From: Pedobacter sp. Leaf216
GTDB lineage: Bacteria > Bacteroidota > Bacteroidia > Sphingobacteriales > Sphingobacteriaceae
Assembly: GCF_001421515.1 (NCBI RefSeq)
Contig: NZ_LMKM01000007.1
Coordinates: 334,952 to 398,951 of the forward strand
Direction: 5' to 3'
DNA: 64,000 nt
Positions 53,963 to 62,268 of the stretch are shown here, one piece after another. Below the pieces are notes generated by a model. That model searched no databases, was not told the origin of the DNA, and saw nothing but the letters and a program-made list of their open reading frames with translations. The position numbers and the translations under genes were made by a program. Positions within the stretch are counted from its first letter, which is position 1. The number at the start of each line of letters is the position of its first letter.

Positions 53963-54060
53963 GCGTGAGGGATAGCAGCGGAAAGCCCGCATCCCGATCC
54001 CTTCATCGGGAGAGGACTTGCAGCGAATAGCCCGACCCTTGCGCAGCATGGGGCACGCCC
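53963..54060. repeat. Dispersed GC-rich structured element (full copy)
   Basis: Reads GCGTGAGGGATAGCAGCGGA, then GCCCGC, an internal ATCCCGA-TCCCT-TCATCGGGA hairpin, GAGGACTTGCAGCGAATAGC, CCGACCCTTGCGCAGC and GGGGCACGCCC. The ends (GCGTG, CACGC) are complementary. Confidence 0.65.
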
Positions 54061-54243
54061 AAATTATAACCATCACATAAGGCGTACACATAATTGATCC
54101 ACCTGCTATAAATCTGAAATACCAGCTTTAAAACAATCCATTAACCAAATTCAAAATATTTCTGATAATAATCAAAAGTGTTTCTGTTTCTCCCCCACTA
54201 ACTTCACTCCACAAAACAATTATCGAAAGAACCTAACGAACAC

Positions 54244-55467
54244 ATGATGAAAAAAGCTTTTTGCTTAGTTTGGCTCACGGCCGCGATGATACTAAACTGT
54301 TATGCCTGGCCGATACCACAAAACCCAGCCCCGCAATGGCTCAAAAATGCAACGGATGTAATTGAATTTCAGCTAAATAAGGCTGCCAATACTTATAAAC
54401 CCGGACAAAACCCACGTTCTATTAATCCAAATGGTACAGTAAGGACAGCCGGTGTAACCGATTGGACAACCGGGTTTTTTCCGGGCAGTTTATGGTATGG
54501 ATATGAGCTTACGGGCGATAAAAACCTTGCCCAACAAGCCAGGAAATTTACCCTAGCGCTTGATACCGTGCGTAACATTACCAGCTCACATGATTTAGGT
54601 TTTATGCTTTACTGTTCGTATGGCAATGCCTTTAGAATAACCGCAGATAAAAACTATTTGCCAGCGTTGGCCGATGGTGCACAACATTTATACAACCGAT
54701 TTAACCCAAAGGTTGGGGTAATAAAATCGTGGGATTTTTCGTGGTGGCATTACCCTGTAATTATTGACAATATGATGAACCTCGAATATTTGTATTGGGC
54801 GGGTAAAGAATTTAAAAAGCCAGATTATATTATTGCGGCGAGTACGCATGCCAGCACAACGATGAAAAACCATTTCAGGCCTGATTTTAGCTCGTACCAT
54901 GTGGTTGATTACGACCCTAACACTGGTAAGGTACTGGCTAAAAGAACCCATCAGGGGGTTACAGACGAATCGGCCTGGGCCCGTGGGCAAGGCTGGGGAT
55001 TGTATGGCTATACCATGTGTTATGCCAATACTAAAAACACCGCATTTTTAACCCAGGCAGAAAATATTGCCAAATTTATTATGAACCACCCACGCATGCC
55101 AAAAGATAAAATTCCGGTGTGGGATTTCGACGTACATAATGCAATGGACACCGCAGAACGCGCGCCAAGAGATGCCTCTGCAGCAGCAGTAATTGCATCG
55201 GCCCTGCTGGATTTAAGCACACAGGTTAAAGACGGTAAAAAATATGTTGATTATGCGGAAGAAATACTTAAATCACTTTCTTCTGAAGCGTATTTAGCCA
55301 AACAGGGTGAAAATAAATATTTTTTACTGAAACACAGTGTAGGTGCATTTTTATACAATTCGGAGATTGATACGCCGTTAGATTATGCCGACTATTATTA
55401 CCTGGAAGCCTTAAAACGTTATGTAGCCATTAAAAAAATAGATTTAAAAGATTTAGCTAAATCTTAA
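54244..55467 (+). CDS. Unsaturated glucuronyl hydrolase, GH88 family, secreted
   Basis: The 407-residue protein has a signal peptide (to about residue 21) and an (alpha/alpha)6-barrel with GH88 landmarks T-D-W-T-T-G-F-F-P-G-S-L-W near residues 72-84 and S-S-H-D-L-G-F-M near 114-121. The aspartates there (Asp73, Asp117) are the likely catalytic pair. W-S-W-W-H-Y-P-V-I-I-D-N-M-M-N-L near the middle and G-Q-G-W-G-L-Y-G-Y are also typical. It removes the 4,5-unsaturated uronic acid that polysaccharide lyases leave at the non-reducing end. First gene of the plus-strand block, 83 bp before the heparinase III gene. Confidence 0.92.
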   Translation: MMKKAFCLVWLTAAMILNCYAWPIPQNPAPQWLKNATDVIEFQLNKAANTYKPGQNPRSINPNGTVRTAGVTDWTTGFFPGSLWYGYELTGDKNLAQQARKFTLALDTVRNITSSHDLGFMLYCSYGNAFRITADKNYLPALADGAQHLYNRFNPKVGVIKSWDFSWWHYPVIIDNMMNLEYLYWAGKEFKKPDYIIAASTHASTTMKNHFRPDFSSYHVVDYDPNTGKVLAKRTHQGVTDESAWARGQGWGLYGYTMCYANTKNTAFLTQAENIAKFIMNHPRMPKDKIPVWDFDVHNAMDTAERAPRDASAAAVIASALLDLSTQVKDGKKYVDYAEEILKSLSSEAYLAKQGENKYFLLKHSVGAFLYNSEIDTPLDYADYYYLEALKRYVAIKKIDLKDLAKS

Positions 55468-55550
55468 TTTTTTAATCTTGCAGAGTTAAATCTGAAGCTT
55501 ACCATAACATATTACACAGAAGAAATTAAACGAAATTTAAAACACAATAA

Positions 55551-57563
55551 ATGAGCTTTAAAAAAAATATATTGCTTTACATGTTGATGTGCATTTCATT
55601 ATTTGCCACAGCACAAGATATACCGATTACAAAAGCAAGTTTTGACGCAATTAATTTGGCTTACCCGGGTTTGGAAAAAGTAAACAAACTCTTTAACGCC
55701 GGCGAATATAACGATGCGGCCAATGCTCTTTTAACCTATTACCGTAACCGGAAAAATATTAAACACCCTGATTTTAATGTAGGTGATGAAGCGCGTTTTA
55801 GAGGAAAAGATATTGGTAAAGCCAACCAGGTAAAAGCAGATAACGCGTTGGAACATAAATTTCAGCCACAAAAAGGTTATGGGTATTACGATTACGGGAA
55901 GGATATAAACTGGGATTTTTGGCCTGTGAAAGACAATGAAGTACGCTGGCAGTTGCACCGTGTTACCTGGTGGCAACCAATGGGCATGGCCTACCGCAGC
56001 AGTGCTGATGAAAAATATGCCAAAGAATGGATTTTTCAGTTCAGAGATTGGGCAAATAAAAACCCGTTGGGTAAATCAAAAGATAACGACAGTTTTGCCT
56101 GGCGCCCTCTAGAAGTTTCGGAAAGGATACAAAGCTTACCCGGTACCTTTAATTTATTTGTAAGCTCGCCCAACTTTACCCCTTCATTTTTATTGGAATT
56201 TTTAAACCTGTTTAACCAGCAGACTGATTACATCCCTAAAAACTACAGTACCGAGGGCAATCATTTATTGTTTGAGGCACAAAGGGTTTTAGGATCGGGC
56301 AGTATTTTTCCGGAACTTAAACAGGCTGCGGCATGGCGTAAAAGTGGTATTGAAGTGCTTAACCGCGAAATTAAAAAGCAGGTTTATCCGGATGGTATGC
56401 AGTGGGAACTTTCGCCAACTTACCATGTTGCCACCATCGATATTTTTCTTAAAGCTTACAACGCTGCTAAACTGGCCGGCGCAGAAAAAGAATTTCCGGA
56501 GAGTTATATTAAAACAGTAGAAAACATGGTAATAGCGACAGCAAATATCTCTTTTCCTGATTATAACAACCCAATGTTCGGCGATTCGTGGCCGGTTGAA
56601 AAATCATCAAGAATTAAGGCATTTGCTGCATGGGCAAAAACTTTCCCACAAAATGAAGAGATTAAATACTTTGCAACAGATGGCGCAGCAGGCGCTTTGC
56701 CGAATTATTTATCGCATGGATTAACCTCTTCTGGTTTTTACACTTTTAGAAACGGTTGGAACGATAAATCAACTGTAATGATTTTAAAAGCAAGTCAGCC
56801 TGGAGAGTTTCATGCCCAACCCGATAACGGCACTTTTGAGCTTTGGGTAAAAGGCAGAAATTTTACACCTGATGCCGGCTGTTATTTATACAGCGGTGAT
56901 GCAGAAGTAACCAAGAAAAGGAATTGGTACCGCCAAAGCCGCGTGCACAGTACACTTACCCTTGATAACCAAAATATGGTGATTACAAAAGCACAACAAA
57001 ATAAATGGTTTACCGCTTTAAACAAACCCTCAAACAATGGAGAAGGCGCAGGGAAAATGGATATTTTAACCTATACCAATCCAAGTTACCAGGATTTAAA
57101 TCATCAGCGCAGCGTGTTATTTATTGATCAGAAATATTTTCTCATCATCGATCAGGCTATTGGGAAAGCTACCGGTAACCTGGGCGTTCACTTCCAATTG
57201 AAGGAAGACAGTAAACCTGTTTTTGATAAGGCTAAAAACAAGGTTTACAGTACCTATAGCGACGGAAATAACTTATTGATTCAATCGCTGAATGCGGATA
57301 AAATTACCCTGAACGAAGAAGAAGGCAAAGTTTCTTATATCTACAACCAGGAAATTCCACGACCGGCTTTTGTATTTGAAAAACCTAAGCGCGACAACAA
57401 AACGCAAAATTTTATATCGATAGTTTATCCTTTTGAGGGTAGTAAAGCACCAGAAGTTGCTATTACAGAAAATACAGGCAACAGTTTAGAAAAAGGCGAA
57501 ATTAACCTTACCCTCACCATCGATGGCATTAAGCGTGCTGTAAAAACATCTTTAATTAAATAG
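55551..57563 (+). CDS. hepC: Heparinase III (heparan-sulfate lyase, PL12)
   Basis: The 670-residue secreted lyase is collinear with the heparinase III of Pedobacter heparinus (659 residues, as I recall it). It has D-Y-G-K-D-I-N-W, W-P-V-K-D-N-E-V-R-W-Q-L-H-R-V and the heparinase II/III C-terminal domain. The published catalytic residues Asn240, Tyr294 and His424 correspond here to Asn237 (E-G-N-H-L-L-F), Tyr291 (E-L-S-P-T-Y-H-V-A) and His421 (G-E-F-H-A-Q-P-D-N-G), each shifted by 3. It cleaves heparan sulfate at low-sulfated glucuronic-acid regions by elimination. It is downstream of GH88 and upstream of a hepI-like lipoprotein. Confidence 0.95.
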   Translation: MSFKKNILLYMLMCISLFATAQDIPITKASFDAINLAYPGLEKVNKLFNAGEYNDAANALLTYYRNRKNIKHPDFNVGDEARFRGKDIGKANQVKADNALEHKFQPQKGYGYYDYGKDINWDFWPVKDNEVRWQLHRVTWWQPMGMAYRSSADEKYAKEWIFQFRDWANKNPLGKSKDNDSFAWRPLEVSERIQSLPGTFNLFVSSPNFTPSFLLEFLNLFNQQTDYIPKNYSTEGNHLLFEAQRVLGSGSIFPELKQAAAWRKSGIEVLNREIKKQVYPDGMQWELSPTYHVATIDIFLKAYNAAKLAGAEKEFPESYIKTVENMVIATANISFPDYNNPMFGDSWPVEKSSRIKAFAAWAKTFPQNEEIKYFATDGAAGALPNYLSHGLTSSGFYTFRNGWNDKSTVMILKASQPGEFHAQPDNGTFELWVKGRNFTPDAGCYLYSGDAEVTKKRNWYRQSRVHSTLTLDNQNMVITKAQQNKWFTALNKPSNNGEGAGKMDILTYTNPSYQDLNHQRSVLFIDQKYFLIIDQAIGKATGNLGVHFQLKEDSKPVFDKAKNKVYSTYSDGNNLLIQSLNADKITLNEEEGKVSYIYNQEIPRPAFVFEKPKRDNKTQNFISIVYPFEGSKAPEVAITENTGNSLEKGEINLTLTIDGIKRAVKTSLIK

Positions 57564-57873
57564 CATAAAAACCAATTTAGTTTCCCTACAGATTTTGATC
57601 TTTTGCAAGAGAGATCAAAACCTGTTGTGCTGCAATTTAAGAAAATAATTTGCGCGGTATTAGCCTGCTTAGCTTTATGGCAATCGCTGGCGTGAGGGAT
57701 AATAGCGTAAGCCCACAGCAAGGAAGCATGACGAAGCGAGGACTTGTAGCGGATAGCCCGCCCCCTTGCGCAGCTTGGAGACACGCACAAATAAATGAAT
57801 GAGTAAATGATTGTTAACAAAAATATAACCAACATGAAATAGCAAAACAACCACCAACTAACCAAAAAACAAC
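57564..57873. repeat. Intergenic region with hairpin and dispersed structured element
   Basis: TTTTGATCT (57593-57601) pairs with AGATCAAAA (57612-57620) after the hepC stop, but lacks a T run. Bases 57690-57788 are a copy of the GCGTGAGGGATA...GAGGACTTG...CCCCTTGCGCAGC element, here with GCAAGGAAGC in its variable part. No gene is supported. Confidence 0.6.
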
Positions 57874-59433
57874 ATGAAAAAAAAGTCAGTTTACCTACAA
57901 AAGTATTTGGCAATAGCCTTATTATTTTTGGCAAGTGCTTGCAGTAAAATTCAAAATGGTGTAACCAGCCAAACTGAAGATCAAAAATTTACTGTTCCGA
58001 AAATGGCTTCAGGGCCACAGGCAAACCTAAATTACGGCGATACCATTTTAAATGTTACTTACGAAAATGGCACACTAAATTCGGGAATTTCGGCCATTAA
58101 CCCAACCAATGCCACCGCCACAGATGCTGCTTACCTGGTATCGCCGGGCGCTACAACACCAAATTATGCAATAGCACACAAGGTTGTGTATGGCGATTCG
58201 GGCTATAACTCTGACGGCAACTGGAGAAGTGAGAGTGATGCCCAACAGGTTATTGCAGCACGTTATTTCCCCGGCGATGAGCGGCGTTACGAGTTTAGCG
58301 TTTTGTTAAAAGACTGGCCGGTTTGGAACCAGGGCGACCCAACTAATGAAAGCAATCTTTTTCAGTTAAAAGTATCAGGCGGAGAAAATGTTCCATTGAT
58401 GATCCGGGCGCAAAGAAATGCGGTTAGAATCAGGTATCAGGATGTTTCGACAAAGGACATCGTTAGCAACCTACAACCCTATGTAAATCAATGGATTAAA
58501 TTTAGAATTGATGTACTATGGACCACCACCACAACCGGATACATGAGAACCTACATGAAATTACCCGGACAGAATGATTTTGTGTTGGTAGACGAAAAAA
58601 CAAATTATGCAACCTTTACGGGCGATGTTAATGCAGGGAATATTGGTTACATTAAATGGGGGTTATATGTGGTACCGCCAAATAGCACGCGCATTGTTTA
58701 CCATGATGATATCCGCATTATTAACCTTAACCAAGCCCCTACTACAACAGGCTTAATTTGGGGCAACAGTATTCCTGATGCTAACCCGGCCTATTTGGAT
58801 GGTCCGTATACATTAACTTCCAATATTACCAATCCTACCGCATATAACAATACCAGCCACATTTATATCCACCCGAACATAAAATACCAGGCCGCGCAAA
58901 ACATTGTATATGTGAACAGCACCAACCCTGCACCAAACCCGGCAGATAATGTGATCGGTACCCCTCGATCTGATTTCTCGCGTGCTACATTAACAGCCGC
59001 AGGCTTATCAAGCGGTACACCTGGCCCTGCTGCACGGTATTTAGTTGGCGGATGGGTAAATGCGGTATCGGCAGGAACACCTTCAGTATTTGATCCTACA
59101 GCATATTATGAATTTAATATGGAACCTAAAACTGGTTATTATTTTAATTTTAGCGACCTTAAATTTACCGTATTAAGGGGTGGTACAACGCATCCCAATA
59201 CTTTTGTGCTCCGATCAAGCTTGGATAATTTTGCTGCAAATATTTCTGCTCCGGTAACAATTAGCGGTACAACTACCCCAACGCCGATCTCCTTTAATGC
59301 ATCATCATTAACCAATATTAATACTGCTATTACCTTCAGACTTTATGCTTACGGCGCAACTACAACAAGCGGAACAACGATTGTTGGTTTAAATGACTTC
59401 CAGATAAGTGGACAGGTTTTGCCTACTCCTTAA
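57874..59433 (+). CDS. Lipoprotein with heparin-lyase-I-like jelly roll plus C-terminal domain
   Basis: The 519-residue protein has lipobox L-A-S-A-C (Cys23). Residues about 55-285 resemble the heparinase I/PL13-PL20 type jelly roll: W-R-S-E-S-D-A, R-R-Y-E-F-S-V-L-L-K-D-W-P-V-W, then Y-V-N-Q-W-I-K-F-R-I-D-V-L-W and I-K-W-G-L-Y-V. Where heparinase I reads F-A-Q-W-H-G with the catalytic histidine, this protein reads F-Q-L-K-V-S, so lyase activity is doubtful. Residues about 300-519 form a second beta-rich domain. Given context it may be a surface glycan-binding protein of the locus; a divergent lyase remains possible. Confidence 0.65.
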   Translation: MKKKSVYLQKYLAIALLFLASACSKIQNGVTSQTEDQKFTVPKMASGPQANLNYGDTILNVTYENGTLNSGISAINPTNATATDAAYLVSPGATTPNYAIAHKVVYGDSGYNSDGNWRSESDAQQVIAARYFPGDERRYEFSVLLKDWPVWNQGDPTNESNLFQLKVSGGENVPLMIRAQRNAVRIRYQDVSTKDIVSNLQPYVNQWIKFRIDVLWTTTTTGYMRTYMKLPGQNDFVLVDEKTNYATFTGDVNAGNIGYIKWGLYVVPPNSTRIVYHDDIRIINLNQAPTTTGLIWGNSIPDANPAYLDGPYTLTSNITNPTAYNNTSHIYIHPNIKYQAAQNIVYVNSTNPAPNPADNVIGTPRSDFSRATLTAAGLSSGTPGPAARYLVGGWVNAVSAGTPSVFDPTAYYEFNMEPKTGYYFNFSDLKFTVLRGGTTHPNTFVLRSSLDNFAANISAPVTISGTTTPTPISFNASSLTNINTAITFRLYAYGATTTSGTTIVGLNDFQISGQVLPTP

Positions 59434-59482
59434 ATAATAGAATAAGCGGATATATCTTTTAACGCGATTAGATCATAAAAAA

Positions 59483-59515
59483 GAAACTGCCCTAAAAAAG
59501 GGCAGTTTCCTTTTA
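59483..59515. terminator. Bidirectional terminator
   Basis: GAAACTGCCCT (59483-59493) pairs with AGGGCAGTTTC (59499-59509) and T-rich sequence follows. It lies between convergent genes. Confidence 0.88.
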
Positions 59516-59553
59516 AATAATTATAAATATTTTTTTAAGCGCCGATTAAGCTG

Positions 59554-60873
59554 TTAATATAAATCAGTTCCGGATAATTTAATCTGATAAGGCCACTGAC
59601 CAATTAAATCGGGTTTTCTAGGCAATTTAGTATGTACTTTTGGCGCAGCACTTACCACCAACCATAAATAAGCTGTTTTGCTAGGCACTTTAAAAGTACA
59701 AATTCCATCTTTCGTAGAATACATTTTGCCATACACACGATCGCCATTTTCTTTAACAGCCAAAAAACCATATCTCCAGCCAGCATTTTCAGGGTTAATT
59801 ACCTGGAAACCTTCTACATCTGTCAATCCTTTAAAATGGAGCTTAATGGTGTTGCTAACCGGTAACTTAAGTCGAATGCCGTTATAACCATAACTTTGCA
59901 GACAGTCTTTTTTACTAATTGTATACCAGTCATTTACCAAAGGATTAAATATCGTTTTATGCTTATTGGCATATTTACCGGCTACCTCATTCACACGTTT
60001 TAAATCCCAGGTAATAAACTTACGTGAGGCATCAAAAATCTCGTCGTTAAACTTTTCCTGGTCAATATTGTTGAGGCGTTTATAAGTCATCACCGGATCT
60101 TCGCCCGGATTTAAACCATTTAGCAACTTTCCGTAAAAATCTAGTCCATGTTTTTCTGACCAATACTCCAGTAAAAATGGCGAATGGTATTGGTTATCTG
60201 GATGAAGAAAAGCAAGGTTAGTCTGTTTTAAGAATGCCATTAAATGGAAATTTTCAAAATCTACCCAGTTAGGATAAACCTGCCATAATAGATATTGACT
60301 TCCCATTTCATCTACAGCTCCATGAAAAGAAGTACCCCGATCTTTATTTGCCATATATTGAAAGGTGTGTCCAAGCTCATGTGCCAAAACACCATAGGGG
60401 AATTGGTGTACACGAACCGCAGGCGTCCATAAAATCGCTACGCTATCTTGTCCACCTCCATAAGCCGTACCCTCGTTTCCGCCATAAATAAAAACGAGTG
60501 CTTTATATCTGTCAGAAACAGAGTGGCCTTTTTTTAATACCTTTAATTTATCTATATAATAATTGTAAAAACGTTCGGTTTCCAATAGCGATCTTTTCAC
60601 ATCAAAACGTTTTGCAGTATCTGTATTCTGCATTGGATCATCTCCAAGTTCTTTCGACCAAAAAATAACCACATTAGCTGATTCAACCCGTCGTTTATTG
60701 CTAAAAACACTATTATTATCTTCAAAATTGTTGTTTTCAGGAACTTTGTTTACATTTTTAGGAATAAACACCTTTTTTGCAATTTCCTTTTTTTGGGCAT
60801 TTCCAATTAAAGGCAAAACAAAAAGCAAAAATGCAAGCGTTGGGCTGATTGTATGCTTAAGTTTATATAACAT
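59554..60873 (-). CDS. DUF6055-like secreted zincin-type putative metallopeptidase
   Basis: The 439-residue protein has a signal peptide ending G-N-A-Q. H-E-L-G-H at residues 165-169 (in L-A-H-E-L-G-H-T-F-Q-Y-M) is a zincin zinc-binding motif. Upstream it reads V-I-F-W-S-K-E-L-G-D-D and Y-G-G-N-E-G-T-A-Y-G-G-G, downstream D-E-M-G-S-Q-Y-L-L-W-Q, matching what I know of DUF6055. The C-terminal ~110 residues form a separate beta domain. Peptidase activity has not been shown for the family as far as I know. It is 13 bp downstream of the phosphodiesterase gene, on the same strand. Confidence 0.65.
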   Translation of the reverse strand: MLYKLKHTISPTLAFLLFVLPLIGNAQKKEIAKKVFIPKNVNKVPENNNFEDNNSVFSNKRRVESANVVIFWSKELGDDPMQNTDTAKRFDVKRSLLETERFYNYYIDKLKVLKKGHSVSDRYKALVFIYGGNEGTAYGGGQDSVAILWTPAVRVHQFPYGVLAHELGHTFQYMANKDRGTSFHGAVDEMGSQYLLWQVYPNWVDFENFHLMAFLKQTNLAFLHPDNQYHSPFLLEYWSEKHGLDFYGKLLNGLNPGEDPVMTYKRLNNIDQEKFNDEIFDASRKFITWDLKRVNEVAGKYANKHKTIFNPLVNDWYTISKKDCLQSYGYNGIRLKLPVSNTIKLHFKGLTDVEGFQVINPENAGWRYGFLAVKENGDRVYGKMYSTKDGICTFKVPSKTAYLWLVVSAAPKVHTKLPRKPDLIGQWPYQIKLSGTDLY

Positions 60874-60886
60874 TTATATCAAATGA

Positions 60887-61786
60887 TTACTTAAATATAT
60901 TTTTAGGTACTGTTCCCGTCCAGGATTCGGGCAGTTTAGTTACCCCAAAAATTTTCGCCAGTACTAAACTTGTATTTTTATTGCTGTTAAATGAAGTGAT
61001 TAAACCACCTTTTTTAATCTGCGGACCGGTAATGGCCCAAGGCACCTGCATTTCTGCCATCGAAATACCTCCGTGGCCGGTGTTGATTCCGCCATGATCG
61101 GTAATTAATAAAATGTGGGTGTCTTTATAAATCCCATCTGCCTGTAATTTTCCGATCAGTACTCCTATAGCACTGTCTGCCTGCTCAATAGCCGCAATAT
61201 ATTCCGGTTTCATCCAGCCAAACCCATGCCCTGCGTGGTCGGTGTGTACACTATACAGGAAAGTTAACGTAGGATTTTGCTTGTTTTTTACCATAAAATC
61301 GTAAGCCTTCTGGTAGTTGTCTTTGTATTGATCTTTTTCTTCAAAAGATACCTCATCAAGATATTTTTTATTGATGGGATTAATCAACTCTTTCCAGTTA
61401 TAATAGTAAGCAGTTTTAACCGCAGGGATCGCATCCTTCAACACTTTAAATATAGACGGATAATAACCATCCTGATCTGTTTCTAATGGTTGCAGGGTAT
61501 GTTTTTCCAATGTCCAGTCGTTGGCAGTTATACCATGTTCCTCAGGTCCTGAACCCGTCATATGGCTCGTCCAGTTTGGAAGCGTAACCGATGGCATTAC
61601 CGGGCGGGTGGTTAATGATAGCACGCCGTCAGCAAATAACTTATCCAGGTTGGGGTGTTTAGCAGTTTTATACCCTTCTGCACTAAAGCCATCAAGGCCT
61701 AAAATTAAAACATGTGCTTTACGCTGGGCCATGGCCGATAATGACAGTAGGGAAAGCACCATCATTTGTAAAAAAACTTTTTTCAT
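60887..61786 (-). CDS. Alkaline-phosphatase-superfamily phosphodiesterase (PDE/NPP type)
   Basis: The 299-residue secreted protein (signal ending A-M-A-Q) has the superfamily metal sites L-I-L-G-L-D-G-F near residue 28, the nucleophile region M-P-S-V-T-L-P-N-W-T-S-H-M-T-G-S-G-P-E-E-H-G near 63-84 (probable Thr nucleophile), S-V-H-T-D-H-A-G-H-G-F, and L-I-T-D-H-G-G-I-N-T-G-H-G-G. This is the type I phosphodiesterase/nucleotide pyrophosphatase layout, rather than sulfatase (no C/S-x-P-S-R). The substrate is unknown. It starts the operon continued by the DUF6055-like gene. Confidence 0.85.
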   Translation of the reverse strand: MKKVFLQMMVLSLLSLSAMAQRKAHVLILGLDGFSAEGYKTAKHPNLDKLFADGVLSLTTRPVMPSVTLPNWTSHMTGSGPEEHGITANDWTLEKHTLQPLETDQDGYYPSIFKVLKDAIPAVKTAYYYNWKELINPINKKYLDEVSFEEKDQYKDNYQKAYDFMVKNKQNPTLTFLYSVHTDHAGHGFGWMKPEYIAAIEQADSAIGVLIGKLQADGIYKDTHILLITDHGGINTGHGGISMAEMQVPWAITGPQIKKGGLITSFNSNKNTSLVLAKIFGVTKLPESWTGTVPKNIFK

Positions 61787-62268
61787 AATTAACTAAGGTT
61801 CGTATTAAATGCTGCAATAAAAAATTTTAAATAATCCATTATAACTTACGTGATAGATAAACTCATTAAGCTCAAAATTCAGCAATGGTAATAAAGATTA
61901 TTCTATTCCGCATAATTACTAAACAAAAGTTTAACAATACTAAACATTAAAGTAACAAAACTGTTATTGATGTTTAGAAATCGAATTTCCCTATAATTAA
62001 TGCTTTTGATATTAACTGTTGTTTTACAGTAACAAATTATCTTTTACTTTAAGATTGTCCAAATTACTAAATAAAACAAAATATATGCTTATTAATAAGC
62101 AACTTAGCCATCCAAAAGTTTGAAGTGCATTTGATATTGTCATACTTGTTTTCTTTAAAATCAAATCCTTAATTTTAGCATTTAAAGCGCAGTAACCACA
62201 GGGATTTATACTTATACATCCATTTACTACAAAATAATTATCAAAAAACCAGAAAACCAATTGCTATA
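61787..62268. other. AT-rich divergent intergenic region
   Basis: Upstream of both the phosphodiesterase gene and the GH36 gene. I see no gene, terminator or clear repeat. A 78-codon open frame on the minus strand (62024-62260) has no ribosome-binding or family evidence. Confidence 0.4.

Noticed and set aside
53963..54060. GC-rich element as an integron attC site
   Set aside because: Ends are complementary, but the attC core (GTTRRRY / RYYYAAC) is absent and no integrase is present.
62024..62260. 78-codon hydrophobic frame upstream of the GH36 gene
   Set aside because: AT-rich region, no homologous motif, and it occupies the expected promoter space of two divergent genes.
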